Source: Moraxella equi (lineage in GTDB: Bacteria; Pseudomonadota; Gammaproteobacteria; Pseudomonadales; Moraxellaceae). From it: 36,335 bases of DNA. How positions within the stretch are numbered: position 1 is the stretch's first letter; each line of letters starts with the position of its first letter. Positions 24,097 to 33,150 of this stretch are shown here, one piece after another. Location: the NCBI RefSeq assembly GCF_002027555.1, contig NZ_MXAP01000006.1, forward strand, positions 1 through 36,335. The letters are read 5' to 3'. Under the pieces are notes generated by a model, which was not told the origin of the DNA, did no database searches, and was given only the letters and a program-made list of their open reading frames with translations. Made by a program: the position numbers and the translations under genes.

Positions 24097-24695
24097 AGGG
24101 CAAACTCCGCTAAGTCTAGCACACGGTTTGCCCCTTGCATGGCTTGGTGGCTTGTGGCAAGCACCGCTCCGCCCATGTTTGCAAACTCGCCCATGCGTTT
24201 TTCTAATTTGGCGACCATTGCCACATCTAAGGCAGTCAAAGGCTCATCAAGTAGCCATAAGGGGGCATGGGTGGGGGTCATGATAAACAGCCGTGCCAGT
24301 CCGATTCGTCTTTTTTGTCCTGCTGATAGCTGAACGCTGGACGTATCGCCCAAGCCATACAGTCCAACCATGTCTAGGGCGGTATCAATGGTGTCATTAT
24401 CCGCTTGTACATCATACAGCGAAAACAAAAACCGTAAATTTTGGACGACCGTCAAGGCAGGACTAATACCCAGCTGATGGGAGACGTACACCAGTGGGGA
24501 TTTGGTGATTGTACCGTGCGTGGTGGGGAGTAGTCCTGCGATTTGGTTAAGTAGGGTGGTCTTGCCCAGTCCGTTTTCGCCGACCAGATGACACACATCG
24601 CCTGCGTGTAGGGTAAGATTGACATCATCGCACAAGATAAAATCGCCCCGTCCAATGGCGACTTGGTGTAGTTGTAGGATTGTTGAATGGGTCAT
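24093..24695 (-). CDS. ccmA: Cytochrome c biogenesis ATP-binding protein CcmA
   Basis: CcmA is the ABC ATPase that powers release of holo-CcmE during cytochrome c maturation. The 200-residue protein has Walker A G39-E-N-G-L-G-K-T-T (note E-N-G-L-G in place of the common N-G-A-G), the signature L-S-A-G-Q-K-R-R, Walker B L-W-L-L-D-E-P and the C-terminal switch histidine in A-T-S-H-Q. The start at ATG 24695 is the family N-terminus. It is the first gene of a two-gene unit with ccmB. Confidence 0.93.
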   Translation of the reverse strand: MTHSTILQLHQVAIGRGDFILCDDVNLTLHAGDVCHLVGENGLGKTTLLNQIAGLLPTTHGTITKSPLVYVSHQLGISPALTVVQNLRFLFSLYDVQADNDTIDTALDMVGLYGLGDTSSVQLSAGQKRRIGLARLFIMTPTHAPLWLLDEPLTALDVAMVAKLEKRMGEFANMGGAVLATSHQAMQGANRVLDLAEFAL

Positions 24696-24806
24696 GGGGC
24701 TGTTCTTGATTATAAAGTGTTATCATAGCAAATTTTGGGGGAAATTTGAATGATGACGGCAAAAATGATGATTGTAAAAATGATGATTGTTTTGTGGGAT
24801 TAAAAA

Positions 24807-24824
24807 TGATAACCTGTGTTATCA
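24807..24824. promoter_or_regulatory. Palindrome upstream of the TA-like pair, site 1
   Basis: TGATAACCTGTGTTATCA has perfect 7-bp arms around CTGT. It is a plausible operator for a DNA-binding antitoxin or other dimeric regulator. Confidence 0.45.
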
Positions 24825-24841
24825 GTTAAAAATGTTTAAAA

Positions 24842-24857
24842 TATGCATTACTGCATA
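24842..24857. promoter_or_regulatory. Palindrome upstream of the TA-like pair, site 2
   Basis: TATGCATTACTGCATA has perfect 6-bp arms and sits 18 bases before the first gene's ATG, where a -10 region would be expected. Confidence 0.45.
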
Positions 24858-24874
24858 GTATTTATGAGTTTTTC

Positions 24875-25114
24875 ATGTTATTTACCCCCATCATTGACAA
24901 TACCCATGCCGTACATCATCAATATGTACGCACGTCTATCGTGGCATATTATTATGATAAACATATGACGGACGATTACTCGCCCATTGCCTTAGACCGA
25001 CAGCGTATGGATGAAGCCATTCATGCTGATAGGGTTGCTTTGCCAAAAGGGCTGGAAAAATCACAAATTCATGCGTTTTTATTAAACCGTGCCAAACAAA
25101 TTAACCATGCCTAA
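24875..25114 (+). CDS. Small protein, possible antitoxin partner
   Basis: The 79-residue frame (M-L-F-T-P-I-I-D-N-T-H at the start) has a polar, helical C-terminal half with R-M-D-E-A-I-H-A-D-R-V and a final F-L-L-N-R-A-K-Q-I. I do not recognise a family. Two perfect palindromes upstream and a toxin-like gene 44 bases downstream suggest a type II antitoxin. ATG 24965 is an alternative start giving 49 residues; neither has a clear ribosome-binding site. A/T content is above that of core genes. Confidence 0.55.
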   Translation: MLFTPIIDNTHAVHHQYVRTSIVAYYYDKHMTDDYSPIALDRQRMDEAIHADRVALPKGLEKSQIHAFLLNRAKQINHA

Positions 25115-25132
25115 ACAATCCTGATGTAATAC

Positions 25133-25158
25133 GCCCTGATGACAAACAGGGCTTTTTT
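25133..25158 (+). terminator. Terminator-like hairpin that includes the ribosome-binding site of the next gene
   Basis: GCCCTG and CAGGGC pair around ATGACAAA and are followed by six T residues; the next gene's ATG is the very next base. The AGGG in the right arm is also the only candidate Shine-Dalgarno for that gene. Confidence 0.75.
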
Positions 25159-25563
25159 ATGACCGATATTTTACTTGGCGATGAATTTGTAAAAGAATAT
25201 CCTAATTTTCCGCCCAATTTACAAAATGCGATTGTGGATTTTATTTATTTGGTTGAGCAACATGGATTTAACCATGCCGTTTTTTGTCATTATAAAGGTA
25301 AAATTAGCCCGTCTTGGAAAAGTCTATCGCCAACCGACCCCAATTATACCTATACCTACACCAATCATTTGTGGCATTATCACATTGGCATACCGTCCTA
25401 CCGCCTAAGCCTAACGGAGCGTTATCACACGTCTGATATGGCGCTACACTTTATTTGGCATGAAAAGCAGGACAGTATCATCATCGTGGATTGTGCCGAC
25501 CATTACCGTTATGATAAGTCATTTTGGTTGCCTGCACCACAGTATTTAACAGTAAGTAAATGA
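25159..25563 (+). CDS. RelE/ParE-like putative toxin
   Basis: The 134-residue protein has an early helix (about 7-37) followed by beta-type segments: L-W-H-Y-H-I-G-I-P-S-Y, D-M-A-L-H-F-I-W and I-I-I-V-D-C-A-D-H-Y. This order resembles small RelE/ParE-type toxins, and the L-W-H-Y-H-I-G segment recalls uncharacterised proteins of that kind; no named family is certain. It is preceded by a small gene and by a hairpin that would limit its expression relative to that gene, as expected for a toxin below its antitoxin. Catalytic residues cannot be assigned. Confidence 0.6.
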   Translation: MTDILLGDEFVKEYPNFPPNLQNAIVDFIYLVEQHGFNHAVFCHYKGKISPSWKSLSPTDPNYTYTYTNHLWHYHIGIPSYRLSLTERYHTSDMALHFIWHEKQDSIIIVDCADHYRYDKSFWLPAPQYLTVSK

Positions 25564-25692
25564 TGATTTAAAATATGCCTTGTTAAAATTTGTCAAATTG
25601 AAAAATCCCCAAAAACCCCAAATAATGCTTTTTAATTCCCTTATTTTTTGTTATGCTAATTCTTGAAATACGCCCAAGAAATTTTAAAATTA

Positions 25693-25805
25693 TTACAGAC
25701 GCAATGATGTGTGGATGTAGGGGCGTGCTGAGCATGCCTTGTACGGTAATGTCATCAAAGGCTGTGCTCAGCACACCCCTACAAATCCGCGGTAAATATC
25801 AAGCT
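25693..25805 (+). repeat. Nested inverted-repeat element, copy 3
   Basis: The best-preserved copy. TGTAGGGGCGTGCTGAGCA pairs with TGCTCAGCACACCCCTACA with a single mismatch, enclosing about 30 bases. The outer right end CGCGGTAAATATCA matches the other two copies. It occupies the gap between the TA-like pair and the YbjN-like gene. Confidence 0.8.
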
Positions 25806-25847
25806 CGTTAGGCATACAACTTCTTAAAATACAACCAAGGCAATCTT

Positions 25848-26522
25848 ATGTTTAAAAAAATCAAAAGTCTATTTAAAAAACCCAATTCCGACACGACAGC
25901 GGATAAAGTAGTGGACAAGGCAAAAGACACCCCAAAAACCGCCAAATCCAAACAAATCCTAACCGCTCCCACCGCCAAGCCCACATCGCACCCCATAACC
26001 CGTGACATCATGGCATGGCTTGACAAACAAGACTGGAAATACGACCACCGCTCACCTGATGACGGCGGACACACACACCATCTTATCATGGGCTTTACCG
26101 ACCGTGAGAACGACTGGACGTGCGTGTTTCGTATCAACGAGGACAATCAGCTTGTCTCGGCATTTGGCATATTAGACGACAGCGTGCCTGTGAGTCATTA
26201 TACCGCCATGCTCATGGAGATTGCCAAGATGAACATGAACGTAAGTTTTGGTGGGATTGAGTTTGACCCCACAGACGGCGAAGTGCGTGCCAAGATTGCC
26301 TTTGATGTGGAATTTAACCCATTAACCGACAAATCGCTCGGCTGTTATCTACAAGCTCTGGCAGGACTTACCGAAGTGGCTCGGGGTATCATGACGCTCG
26401 TGCTGGCGGACGATGAGCCAAGCCAGTTTGTAGGGGATTATGTGGACGTGGGCGATGAGATAAAGGCGGTTGTGGACGATGAAAAGCGGACGTTTTTTCT
26501 GCCCACCCACACCGCCCAATAA
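25848..26522 (+). CDS. YbjN domain protein
   Basis: The 224-residue protein has a basic, low-complexity N-terminus (K-K-I-K-S-L-F-K-K, then a Thr/Lys/Ala linker to about residue 45) and a folded domain from about 50 that fits the YbjN (DUF1790) pattern, including an F-G-I-L-D-D segment, G-G-I-E-F-D-P-T-D-G-E-V and a helix ending in E-V-A-R-G-I-M. YbjN-fold proteins resemble type III secretion chaperones, but no function can be assigned. No strong ribosome-binding site is seen. The histone-deacetylase-like gene starts five bases past its stop, so the two probably form an operon. Confidence 0.65.
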   Translation: MFKKIKSLFKKPNSDTTADKVVDKAKDTPKTAKSKQILTAPTAKPTSHPITRDIMAWLDKQDWKYDHRSPDDGGHTHHLIMGFTDRENDWTCVFRINEDNQLVSAFGILDDSVPVSHYTAMLMEIAKMNMNVSFGGIEFDPTDGEVRAKIAFDVEFNPLTDKSLGCYLQALAGLTEVARGIMTLVLADDEPSQFVGDYVDVGDEIKAVVDDEKRTFFLPTHTAQ

Positions 26523-26527
26523 TCTTT

Positions 26528-27437
26528 ATGTCCTTTAAAATCGCCCATTGCCCAGAATTTTGCCTGCCCTTGCCAGATGGACACCGTTTCCCCATGGCAA
26601 AATATGAACTTTTGCCCAAAAAACTGATTGCGGACGGCATTGCCACGCCCGAGCAGTTTTTTTACCCCAAAAATGGCAAGCGTGAACGAGATTTTGACCA
26701 CGCACACCGCCGACTATTGGCACGCCCTTGATAATCTGACTTTATCGCCCAAAGACTGCCGAAAAATTGGCTTGCCGATGAGCAAAGAGCTGATAGACCG
26801 TGAACGGCTGGTGGTTGGGGCAACGATTGAATGTGCCAAATTTGCCTTAAATGACGGCATTAGCCTGTCCACTTCGGGTGGGACGCACCACGCCTTTGCG
26901 GACAGTGGTGAAGGCTTTTGTATTTTAAATGACATTTGTGTGGCGAGCAATGTGCTGTTAAAAGAAGGGCTTGCCAAACGCATTTTAATCCTTGACCTAG
27001 ATGTTCATCAAGGCAATGGCAATGCGTCCCTTATGGCGAACAATGCCAATGTTTTTGTGATGAGTATGCACGGCGAGAAAAATTATCCCTATCACAAACC
27101 CAGATCCAATTTGGACATTAACCTGCCTGACGGGACGGGCGATGATGACTATTTATCGCTGTTAAAATACCATTTGCCCAAAGTGCTAGATGATTTTAAC
27201 CCTGATTTTGTCTTTTATCAAGCAGGGGTGGATGTGCTGGCTGACGATAGGCTTGGGCGGATAAATCTGACAATGAATGGGCTGTACGAGAGAGAGCGGT
27301 ATGTGATTGAAACACTGTTTAATAGGCGACTACCAACGGTGGTAACGATGGGCGGTGGCTATGCCCCTGATATTGACGTTATTGTACAGGGGCATAGTGT
27401 GGTGTTTGGGGTGGTTAAGGCATTGTTCTTAAAATAG
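26528..27437 (+). pseudogene. Histone deacetylase/AcuC-family amidohydrolase, frameshifted
   Basis: Two overlapping frames together give one zinc-dependent deacetylase-like protein of about 302 residues. The first frame (from ATG 26528) supplies the N-terminus, with A-H-C-P and L-P-D-G-H-R-F-P-M-A-K-Y up to A-T-P-E-Q-F-F. The second frame continues with N-E-I-L-T-T-H-T-A-D-Y-W, the His pair of G-G-T-H-H-A-F, the zinc ligands in L-D-L-D-V-H-Q-G-N-G and the third aspartate region G-V-D-V-L-A-D-D. One extra base is needed to explain the shift, located at T7 (26657-26663), C4 or A5 just after. It may be a real frameshift, slippage or a sequencing error. The gene is probably translated with the YbjN-like gene and abuts the convergent gene with no gap. 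Confidence 0.8.
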
Positions 27438-28991
27438 CTATCTAATTGTATGTCGTTTGACAGCTACTACAATTTGCCAAATTAAAATAGAAAACCAAAT
27501 ATAAAATAACAGGCTAATAAATTCAATGCCTTGCCTATCTTTTAGAAAATTTGAAAAAGGCAAAAAATTTCTTGATGAATTATTTAAGTTATTAACAAAA
27601 TTATAAAATATGCAGTCCTCACCCACAAAATAAAATTGTTGTCCATAAATTAAACCATTATACACCATAATGGATATAATAAGAATAAAAAATGGTCTTA
27701 AATATGATTGACCAAAAGAGGAAATAAAACCATTTAAGTATACAATAAATTTCTTTGAAAAGTTACCTTTTGTACCCTTAAGTTCGTATTTGTAAGACTT
27801 CATCTCTTGAATAAAGTAATTATTTGCCTCAATATGATTGCCATTTTTATCAAAAGAATTTTTGATAATTCTAAAAGTTTCACGATTGGTGTTGTCTGAT
27901 AATATGTTTATTCCCAAAAAATTAGGGCTTTCTTTTAAATTTGTATTAGATAAATCCAGTCCAAAATTAAATGTGGCTCCCCTAAAATTGGCAAAACTCA
28001 TAAAAGTAACATAGGTAAAAGTTGCTTTGCCAAACTCCTTTGTGCCAAAAATTGTATTTTCAAACCCCGCAAAATCCCTAAAAATACTTTTACGCATTTC
28101 AAATCTATCAAAATGGCTTTCAAAAAAATCAGAAACCTTCTCTACATTTGAATTTTTAAATTCAAACTTTTTACATTGACTATTTTTAATTTCTAGTTTG
28201 TCTTGAAATATACTATCTAAAATATATAATTCATTAATTTCAAAATTATTTAAAATAAATTTTTTCTCAAATTTGCAATTTCTAATATTTAAATATTTTA
28301 TTTTTCTAAATTTATCAACATCATTTTTTTCAGAAGTTGGAGTGCCAATATGATGATAAAATCTAAAAATATCAAAAGTAATGGTAGAATTTTCTATAAT
28401 TATGTTTTTATCAAAAACACAGTTGCAAAATAAAGAATTAATATTAATTTCTGAAAAATTGATACCATTAAATAAAATCCTATCTTTAAATAGGCATTCG
28501 CTAAAGATATCAATTTCATTATCGTAATTTTTAAAAAAATTATTATGGAAATGTTTTTCAATGTTACAATTGAAAGTACAGCAATAGAATTTTACATTAG
28601 AACCATTAATAAATATTTCTTTTTGGTTAAAATGGCAACCTGAAAATTCTATTTTTCTACAAAGAGGTAGATAATTTAATGAACTTAAATGGAAAAATTT
28701 TGGAAAATATATGTCTGATATGGTTATATAATTTTCTTTCAAAAAATCAATCACATCGTTGTTCCTAAAAAAATCGCTGACACTTATGTAATCATCTAAA
28801 TTAGTACCAATAGACCTTGGCAAATAGTCACAAATCTTATCTTTTAGATATTTTAAAAATAATTTTTCAAAATACCACTCATCTTCCTGCGTTGCGATAT
28901 CTTGATGACAATGTAAAATGCAATATTTTTGATTTTTAAAGATTTCATTGCCGCAATAAGGATAATTACAGTGTGTGTCTCTTGGTAGCAT
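27438..28991 (-). CDS. Pentapeptide-repeat-like membrane protein with N-terminal cysteine cluster
   Basis: The 517-residue product starts at ATG 28991, which has GGAGA nine bases upstream; an in-frame ATG 39 bases earlier has none. C8, C13, C24 and C28 (C-x4-C-x10-C-x3-C, with H27 and H29) could form a zinc site. The middle (about 100-370) is a run of irregular A(D/N)LxF-like units such as N-I-R-N-C-K-F, D-S-I-F-Q-D-K-L and A-N-F-R-G-A-T-F, suggesting a right-handed beta-helix. Two hydrophobic segments (about 420-450 and 488-507) at the C-terminus indicate membrane attachment. It is very A/T-rich, unlike its neighbours, and probably acquired. I know no function; comparable domain unions occur in uncharacterised accessory proteins. 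Confidence 0.75.
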   Translation of the reverse strand: MLPRDTHCNYPYCGNEIFKNQKYCILHCHQDIATQEDEWYFEKLFLKYLKDKICDYLPRSIGTNLDDYISVSDFFRNNDVIDFLKENYITISDIYFPKFFHLSSLNYLPLCRKIEFSGCHFNQKEIFINGSNVKFYCCTFNCNIEKHFHNNFFKNYDNEIDIFSECLFKDRILFNGINFSEININSLFCNCVFDKNIIIENSTITFDIFRFYHHIGTPTSEKNDVDKFRKIKYLNIRNCKFEKKFILNNFEINELYILDSIFQDKLEIKNSQCKKFEFKNSNVEKVSDFFESHFDRFEMRKSIFRDFAGFENTIFGTKEFGKATFTYVTFMSFANFRGATFNFGLDLSNTNLKESPNFLGINILSDNTNRETFRIIKNSFDKNGNHIEANNYFIQEMKSYKYELKGTKGNFSKKFIVYLNGFISSFGQSYLRPFFILIISIMVYNGLIYGQQFYFVGEDCIFYNFVNNLNNSSRNFLPFSNFLKDRQGIEFISLLFYIWFSILIWQIVVAVKRHTIR

Positions 28992-29066
28992 TTGTTTTCT
29001 CCAAAATTTCAAATAACCAAGCACAATCATTCCCTTGATTATGCTTAGTTTTTAATCAATTACAAA

Positions 29067-31901
29067 TCACATATTGTTGATTTGCTCCACACTCTCCTTC
29101 ACCTTTCCAATCTGCCCTTCCAACTCCGCCAATTTTGCTTTTTCACCTTCCACAACCGCAGGCGGTGCTTTGGCAACAAAACTTTCATTAGCCAGTTTAT
29201 TTGCAATTTGGTCATATTGTTTGGTTAGTTTGTCCAATTCTTTTTGCAGGCGGTTTAATTCTGCCGTTGGGTCAATCAAGCCTTTCATCGGTACATACAC
29301 CGTTGCTTGCCCAATCACACTTGATGATGATAATGGGGCTTTTTCATCATTACCTAAAAATTCCAAACGCTCAACCTTAGCAAGGGCTTTAAACTGACTT
29401 TCAATGCGTGCAAGGCTTGCTCTCTCTTCGTCCGTTACGCCTTGTAGTAGCACAGGCAGACGTACGGCATTGCCCAGTTTCATCTCGCCACGAATGTTTC
29501 GCACCGCACCGATAAGGCTTTGTAGCCATGCCATATCATTTTCGGCTTGCTCGTCAATGCGTTCATCGTCCGCCACAGGGAATGGAGCAAGCATGATACT
29601 CTCGCCTGTCTGCCCAAGCATGGGAGCAAGCGTTTGCCAAATCTCTTCGGTGATAAACGGCATAATGGGGTGCGTGAGACGCAAGGCAACTTCCAGCACC
29701 GACAACAGCACACGGCGAATCTCAGCTTTACGCTCATCAGATACGCTCTCATCGTTTAGGACAGGCTTGACAAGCTCCACATACCAGTCGCAATATTCAT
29801 TCCAAATAAAGTCATAAATAGATTGGCTTGCCAGGTCAAAACGATAGGTCTCAAACGCCAAGTTTACCGCTTGCTCGCATTTTTGTAGTCGGCTTATTAT
29901 CCATTTTTCGGATAATTCCCAAAGCTCGGGGCGGGGCGTGTCGCTGATTGGCTTGCCTTCTACGTTCATCAAGACAAAGCGAGTGGCGTTCCAAATTTTG
30001 TTGCAGAAGTTGCGATAGCCTTCCACACGTTTTAGGTCAAAATTGATGTCTCGCCCTGTACTCGCTAGGCTTGCAAAGGTAAAACGCACCGCATCAGTAC
30101 CATAGGCAAGAATGCCTTCTGGGAACTCTTTACGAGTGGCTTTTTCAATTTTAACGGCATCTTTGGGGTTCATCAGCCCTGTCGTGCGTTTGGCGACCAG
30201 ACTTTCAAGGTCAATACTATCAATCAAATCCAAGGGGTCAAGCACGTTGCCCTTGGATTTACTCATCTTTTGCCCTTCGCTATCACGCACCAAGCCGTGT
30301 ACATAGACGGTATGAAACGGTACTTGTGGCTTGCCGTCCTTATCCTTGACAAAATGAAGTGTCATCATAATCATGCGGGCAACCCAAAAGAAAATGATGT
30401 CAAAGCCTGTAACTAGGACGCTTGTGGGGTGAAAGTTTTGTAAAATGGCATTGTCAAAGTCGGCGTCCGTCCCTGTCCAGTCAAGCGTGCTAAACGTCCA
30501 CAAAGCGGAGCTAAACCAAGTATCTAGCACGTCTTCATCTTGACGAAGGGGGGTGTCGCCCAAGTTATATTTGGCACGCACTTCATCTTCATCACGCCCC
30601 ACATAGACACCGCCATTGTTATCATACCACGCAGGAATGCGGTGTCCCCACCACAGCTGACGGCTGATACACCAGTCTTGAATATCACGCATCCACGCCA
30701 TGTACATATTGGTATATTGTTCTGGGACAAATTTAATATCGCCATTTTGCACCGCATCTATCGCAGGTTTAGCAAGCTCATCAATTTTGACATACCATTG
30801 GTCGGTAAGTAATGGTTCAATAACTGTACCAGAGCGGTCGCCATAGGGGCGTTTTAATTCATGGGGTTCTACTTTTTCTAAAAAGCCGTGTGTTTGTAAA
30901 TCGTCAATAATTTTGGTGCGAGCTTCAAAACGGTCAAGCCCTTGATAATTAGACGGAGCATTTTCATTCATTGTGCCGTCCAAATTCATTAAATTGATAA
31001 TCTCAATATCGTGGCGTTCGCCGACTTCGTAGTCATTAAAATCGTGGGCAGGGGTAATTTTTACGCACCCTGTACCAAATTCAGGGTCAGGATAAGGGTC
31101 AGCCAGCACAGGAATGACACGGTCGGTCAATGGCACATGCACCATTTTACCCAAAAGGTGCGTGTAGCGTGTGTCATCAGGATGTACCGCCAAACAGCCG
31201 TCTGCCAAAATGGTCTCTGGGCGAGTAGTGGCAATGTGCATATACTTGCCGTCAAGGCTTGCTCCATTGGCGTCCGTTTGCCCAGCGGCAAAAGGATAGC
31301 GAACGTGATACATAAAGCCTTTTTCATCACGATTTTCCACTTCCAAATCACTAATGGCGGTTTTTAATTTACAGTCCCAATTGACAAGGCGTTTTTTACG
31401 ATAAATCAACCCTTCATCATACAGGCGGACAAAGACTTCTTTGACCACTTTGGACAAATCATCGTCCATGGTAAAGCGTTCACGAGACCAGTCCACGGAC
31501 GAGCCTAGACGGCGGATTTGACGAGTGATGTTGCCACCTGACTGCCCTTTCCATTCCCACACTTTTTCAATAAACTTCTCACGCCCCAAGTCATGACGGC
31601 TAATGCCGTCTAAGCCTAGCTGACGCTCTACCACCATTTGCGTGGCGATACCAGCGTGGTCGGTACCTGGTTGCCATAGCGTGTTGTAGCCTTTCATGCG
31701 ATGAAAGCGAGTCAGAGCGTCCATAATGGTGTTGTTAAAGCCATGTCCCATATGGAGCGAGCCTGTTACGTTTGGCGGAGGAATTGCGATAGAGAAGGAT
31801 TTTGGCTTATCAAGGGTGGGGCGAAAATAGCCCTTGTCTTCCCAAGTGGTGTACCATTTTTGTTCAATGTCGGACGGGGTGTAGGTGGTGGGTAGGGTCA
31901 T
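29067..31901 (-). CDS. valS: Valyl-tRNA synthetase
   Basis: ValS charges tRNA-Val. The 944-residue class Ia synthetase has the HIGH-type motif H-M-G-H in [14 protein letters not shown], the T-T-R-P-E-T editing-domain motif, K-M-S-K-S in [10 protein letters not shown], and the C-terminal coiled coil ([13 protein letters not shown] onwards, about 880-944) typical of ValS. I start at ATG 31901 ([13 protein letters not shown]), preceded by AAAGGCACTCTC; the open frame continues 189 bases upstream but overlaps the divergent gene and lacks synthetase sequence. A minus-strand TATAAT at 31933-31938 is the probable -10. Confidence 0.98.
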   Translation of the reverse strand: MTLPTTYTPSDIEQKWYTTWEDKGYFRPTLDKPKSFSIAIPPPNVTGSLHMGHGFNNTIMDALTRFHRMKGYNTLWQPGTDHAGIATQMVVERQLGLDGISRHDLGREKFIEKVWEWKGQSGGNITRQIRRLGSSVDWSRERFTMDDDLSKVVKEVFVRLYDEGLIYRKKRLVNWDCKLKTAISDLEVENRDEKGFMYHVRYPFAAGQTDANGASLDGKYMHIATTRPETILADGCLAVHPDDTRYTHLLGKMVHVPLTDRVIPVLADPYPDPEFGTGCVKITPAHDFNDYEVGERHDIEIINLMNLDGTMNENAPSNYQGLDRFEARTKIIDDLQTHGFLEKVEPHELKRPYGDRSGTVIEPLLTDQWYVKIDELAKPAIDAVQNGDIKFVPEQYTNMYMAWMRDIQDWCISRQLWWGHRIPAWYDNNGGVYVGRDEDEVRAKYNLGDTPLRQDEDVLDTWFSSALWTFSTLDWTGTDADFDNAILQNFHPTSVLVTGFDIIFFWVARMIMMTLHFVKDKDGKPQVPFHTVYVHGLVRDSEGQKMSKSKGNVLDPLDLIDSIDLESLVAKRTTGLMNPKDAVKIEKATRKEFPEGILAYGTDAVRFTFASLASTGRDINFDLKRVEGYRNFCNKIWNATRFVLMNVEGKPISDTPRPELWELSEKWIISRLQKCEQAVNLAFETYRFDLASQSIYDFIWNEYCDWYVELVKPVLNDESVSDERKAEIRRVLLSVLEVALRLTHPIMPFITEEIWQTLAPMLGQTGESIMLAPFPVADDERIDEQAENDMAWLQSLIGAVRNIRGEMKLGNAVRLPVLLQGVTDEERASLARIESQFKALAKVERLEFLGNDEKAPLSSSSVIGQATVYVPMKGLIDPTAELNRLQKELDKLTKQYDQIANKLANESFVAKAPPAVVEGEKAKLAELEGQIGKVKESVEQINNM

Positions 31902-31932
31902 GAGAGTGCCTTTTTGATGTAAAAATTTGTTT

Positions 31933-31965
31933 ATTATAGCAAAAAACCACACACAATAGTATAAT
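31933..31965. promoter_or_regulatory. Divergent promoter region of valS and the AAA gene
   Basis: TATAAT reads on the minus strand at 31933-31938 (toward valS) and on the plus strand at 31960-31965 (toward the AAA ATPase gene). The two promoters overlap in a 94-base gap, so they may interfere. Confidence 0.5.
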
Positions 31966-31995
31966 AAATAGATTGAAATCATCAAGGGGTGAGCC

Positions 31996-33150
31996 ATGCT
32001 ATCATCATTGCAAATACAGAATTTTCGTGCCTTAAAAGACGTTAAAATTAAAAAATTGGGACGAGTCAATTTAATTGTTGGTGAAAACAATTCAGGAAAA
32101 AGTTCGGTATTGGAGGCGTTAAGGATTTATGCTAGTCGTGCAGATGAGCATATCTTGGATGAGATTGCAACGGAACATAATGAACCAAGATTGTATAACG
32201 ATAACAACATCATGAGCTACACCTTGCCATATGCTAGCTTTTTTTATGGTAGAAATTACCCAATAGAGTACGGGGAAAAAATTATTATTGGAGAGGTTGG
32301 AAATAACTTTTTGAGTCTTGAGCATATTGTGGAATTGGTGAAAACAGAAGAAACCACCTTCAATGATGGTGAATATCAAATTAAGCGAACTCGTCAAATT
32401 TTACCAAAGGTATTGCTAAACAAAACTAGACAAAGAAATGGTGTTGAAGAGTTGATTAAAGTTGAATACAACAATCAAACAATAAATAGAATTGTTTTAA
32501 ATGTTGATGCTATTGACTTTTATCGTGATGAATTAGAAAACATGATATATGGGTATAAGGAATTTAGATATATACCAACTTCATTCTTGGAGCTAGATGA
32601 CTTGGCAAGAATTTGGGATGGAATAGCTTTAACAAATTATGAAATATTTATTATTGAGGCATTAAAAATTATTGAGCCAGATATTGAAGGTTTAAGATTT
32701 ATTTCAATTAATAAACATTCTTTGCTTGATAAAGTTGATAGATTTCCAATTGTTAAATTAAGAAACTTTGATGAACCTATACCATTAAACAGTATGGGCG
32801 ACGGCATGAAACGTATTTTACAGCTTATTTTAAATCTACACCAAGCCAAAGACGGTTTATTATTGATTGATGAATTTGATAATGGCTTGCATTATAAAGT
32901 CCAAGAAAAAGTGTGGGGCTTGTTATTTGAGCTTGCCGAGCGTTTTAATGTGCAAGTATTTGCCACAACCCATAGCAATGACTGTATCCGAGCATTTTCC
33001 AAAATTTCCCAAGAAAGAACGGACATTGAAGGCATTTTAATTCAAATGACCAAAGAGCAATATAAAGACGGCACAAGTCAGATTACCGCCAATACCGTTG
33101 ATGAAAGTCAGTTGCAACGTTTGCTAAACCTAGGGGTTGATGTCCGATGA
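31996..33150 (+). CDS. AAA15-type ATPase of a PARIS/OLD-like two-gene system
   Basis: The 384-residue ATPase begins with [15 protein letters not shown], the SMC/RecF/OLD-like opening, and has Walker A G29-E-N-N-S-G-K-S-S (about 29-37), an ABC-type signature N-S-M-G-D-G-M-K-R (about 265-273), Walker [13 protein letters not shown] (near 290) and an A-T-T-H-S-N-D switch histidine. No nuclease domain is attached. The next gene overlaps by four bases (ATGA) and encodes a TOPRIM-like protein, the gene order of PARIS (AriA-AriB) and split OLD systems. GGGGTGA precedes the ATG. The gene is A/T-rich and sits directly beside valS, as expected of acquired defence cargo. Confidence 0.85.
   Translation: MLSSLQIQNFRALKDVKIKKLGRVNLIVGENNSGKSSVLEALRIYASRADEHILDEIATEHNEPRLYNDNNIMSYTLPYASFFYGRNYPIEYGEKIIIGEVGNNFLSLEHIVELVKTEETTFNDGEYQIKRTRQILPKVLLNKTRQRNGVEELIKVEYNNQTINRIVLNVDAIDFYRDELENMIYGYKEFRYIPTSFLELDDLARIWDGIALTNYEIFIIEALKIIEPDIEGLRFISINKHSLLDKVDRFPIVKLRNFDEPIPLNSMGDGMKRILQLILNLHQAKDGLLLIDEFDNGLHYKVQEKVWGLLFELAERFNVQVFATTHSNDCIRAFSKISQERTDIEGILIQMTKEQYKDGTSQITANTVDESQLQRLLNLGVDVR

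Noticed and set aside
31902..32090. 63-residue N-terminal extension of valS
   Set aside because: It overlaps the divergent AAA gene and the promoter region, and ValS proteins start at the [13 protein letters not shown] sequence.
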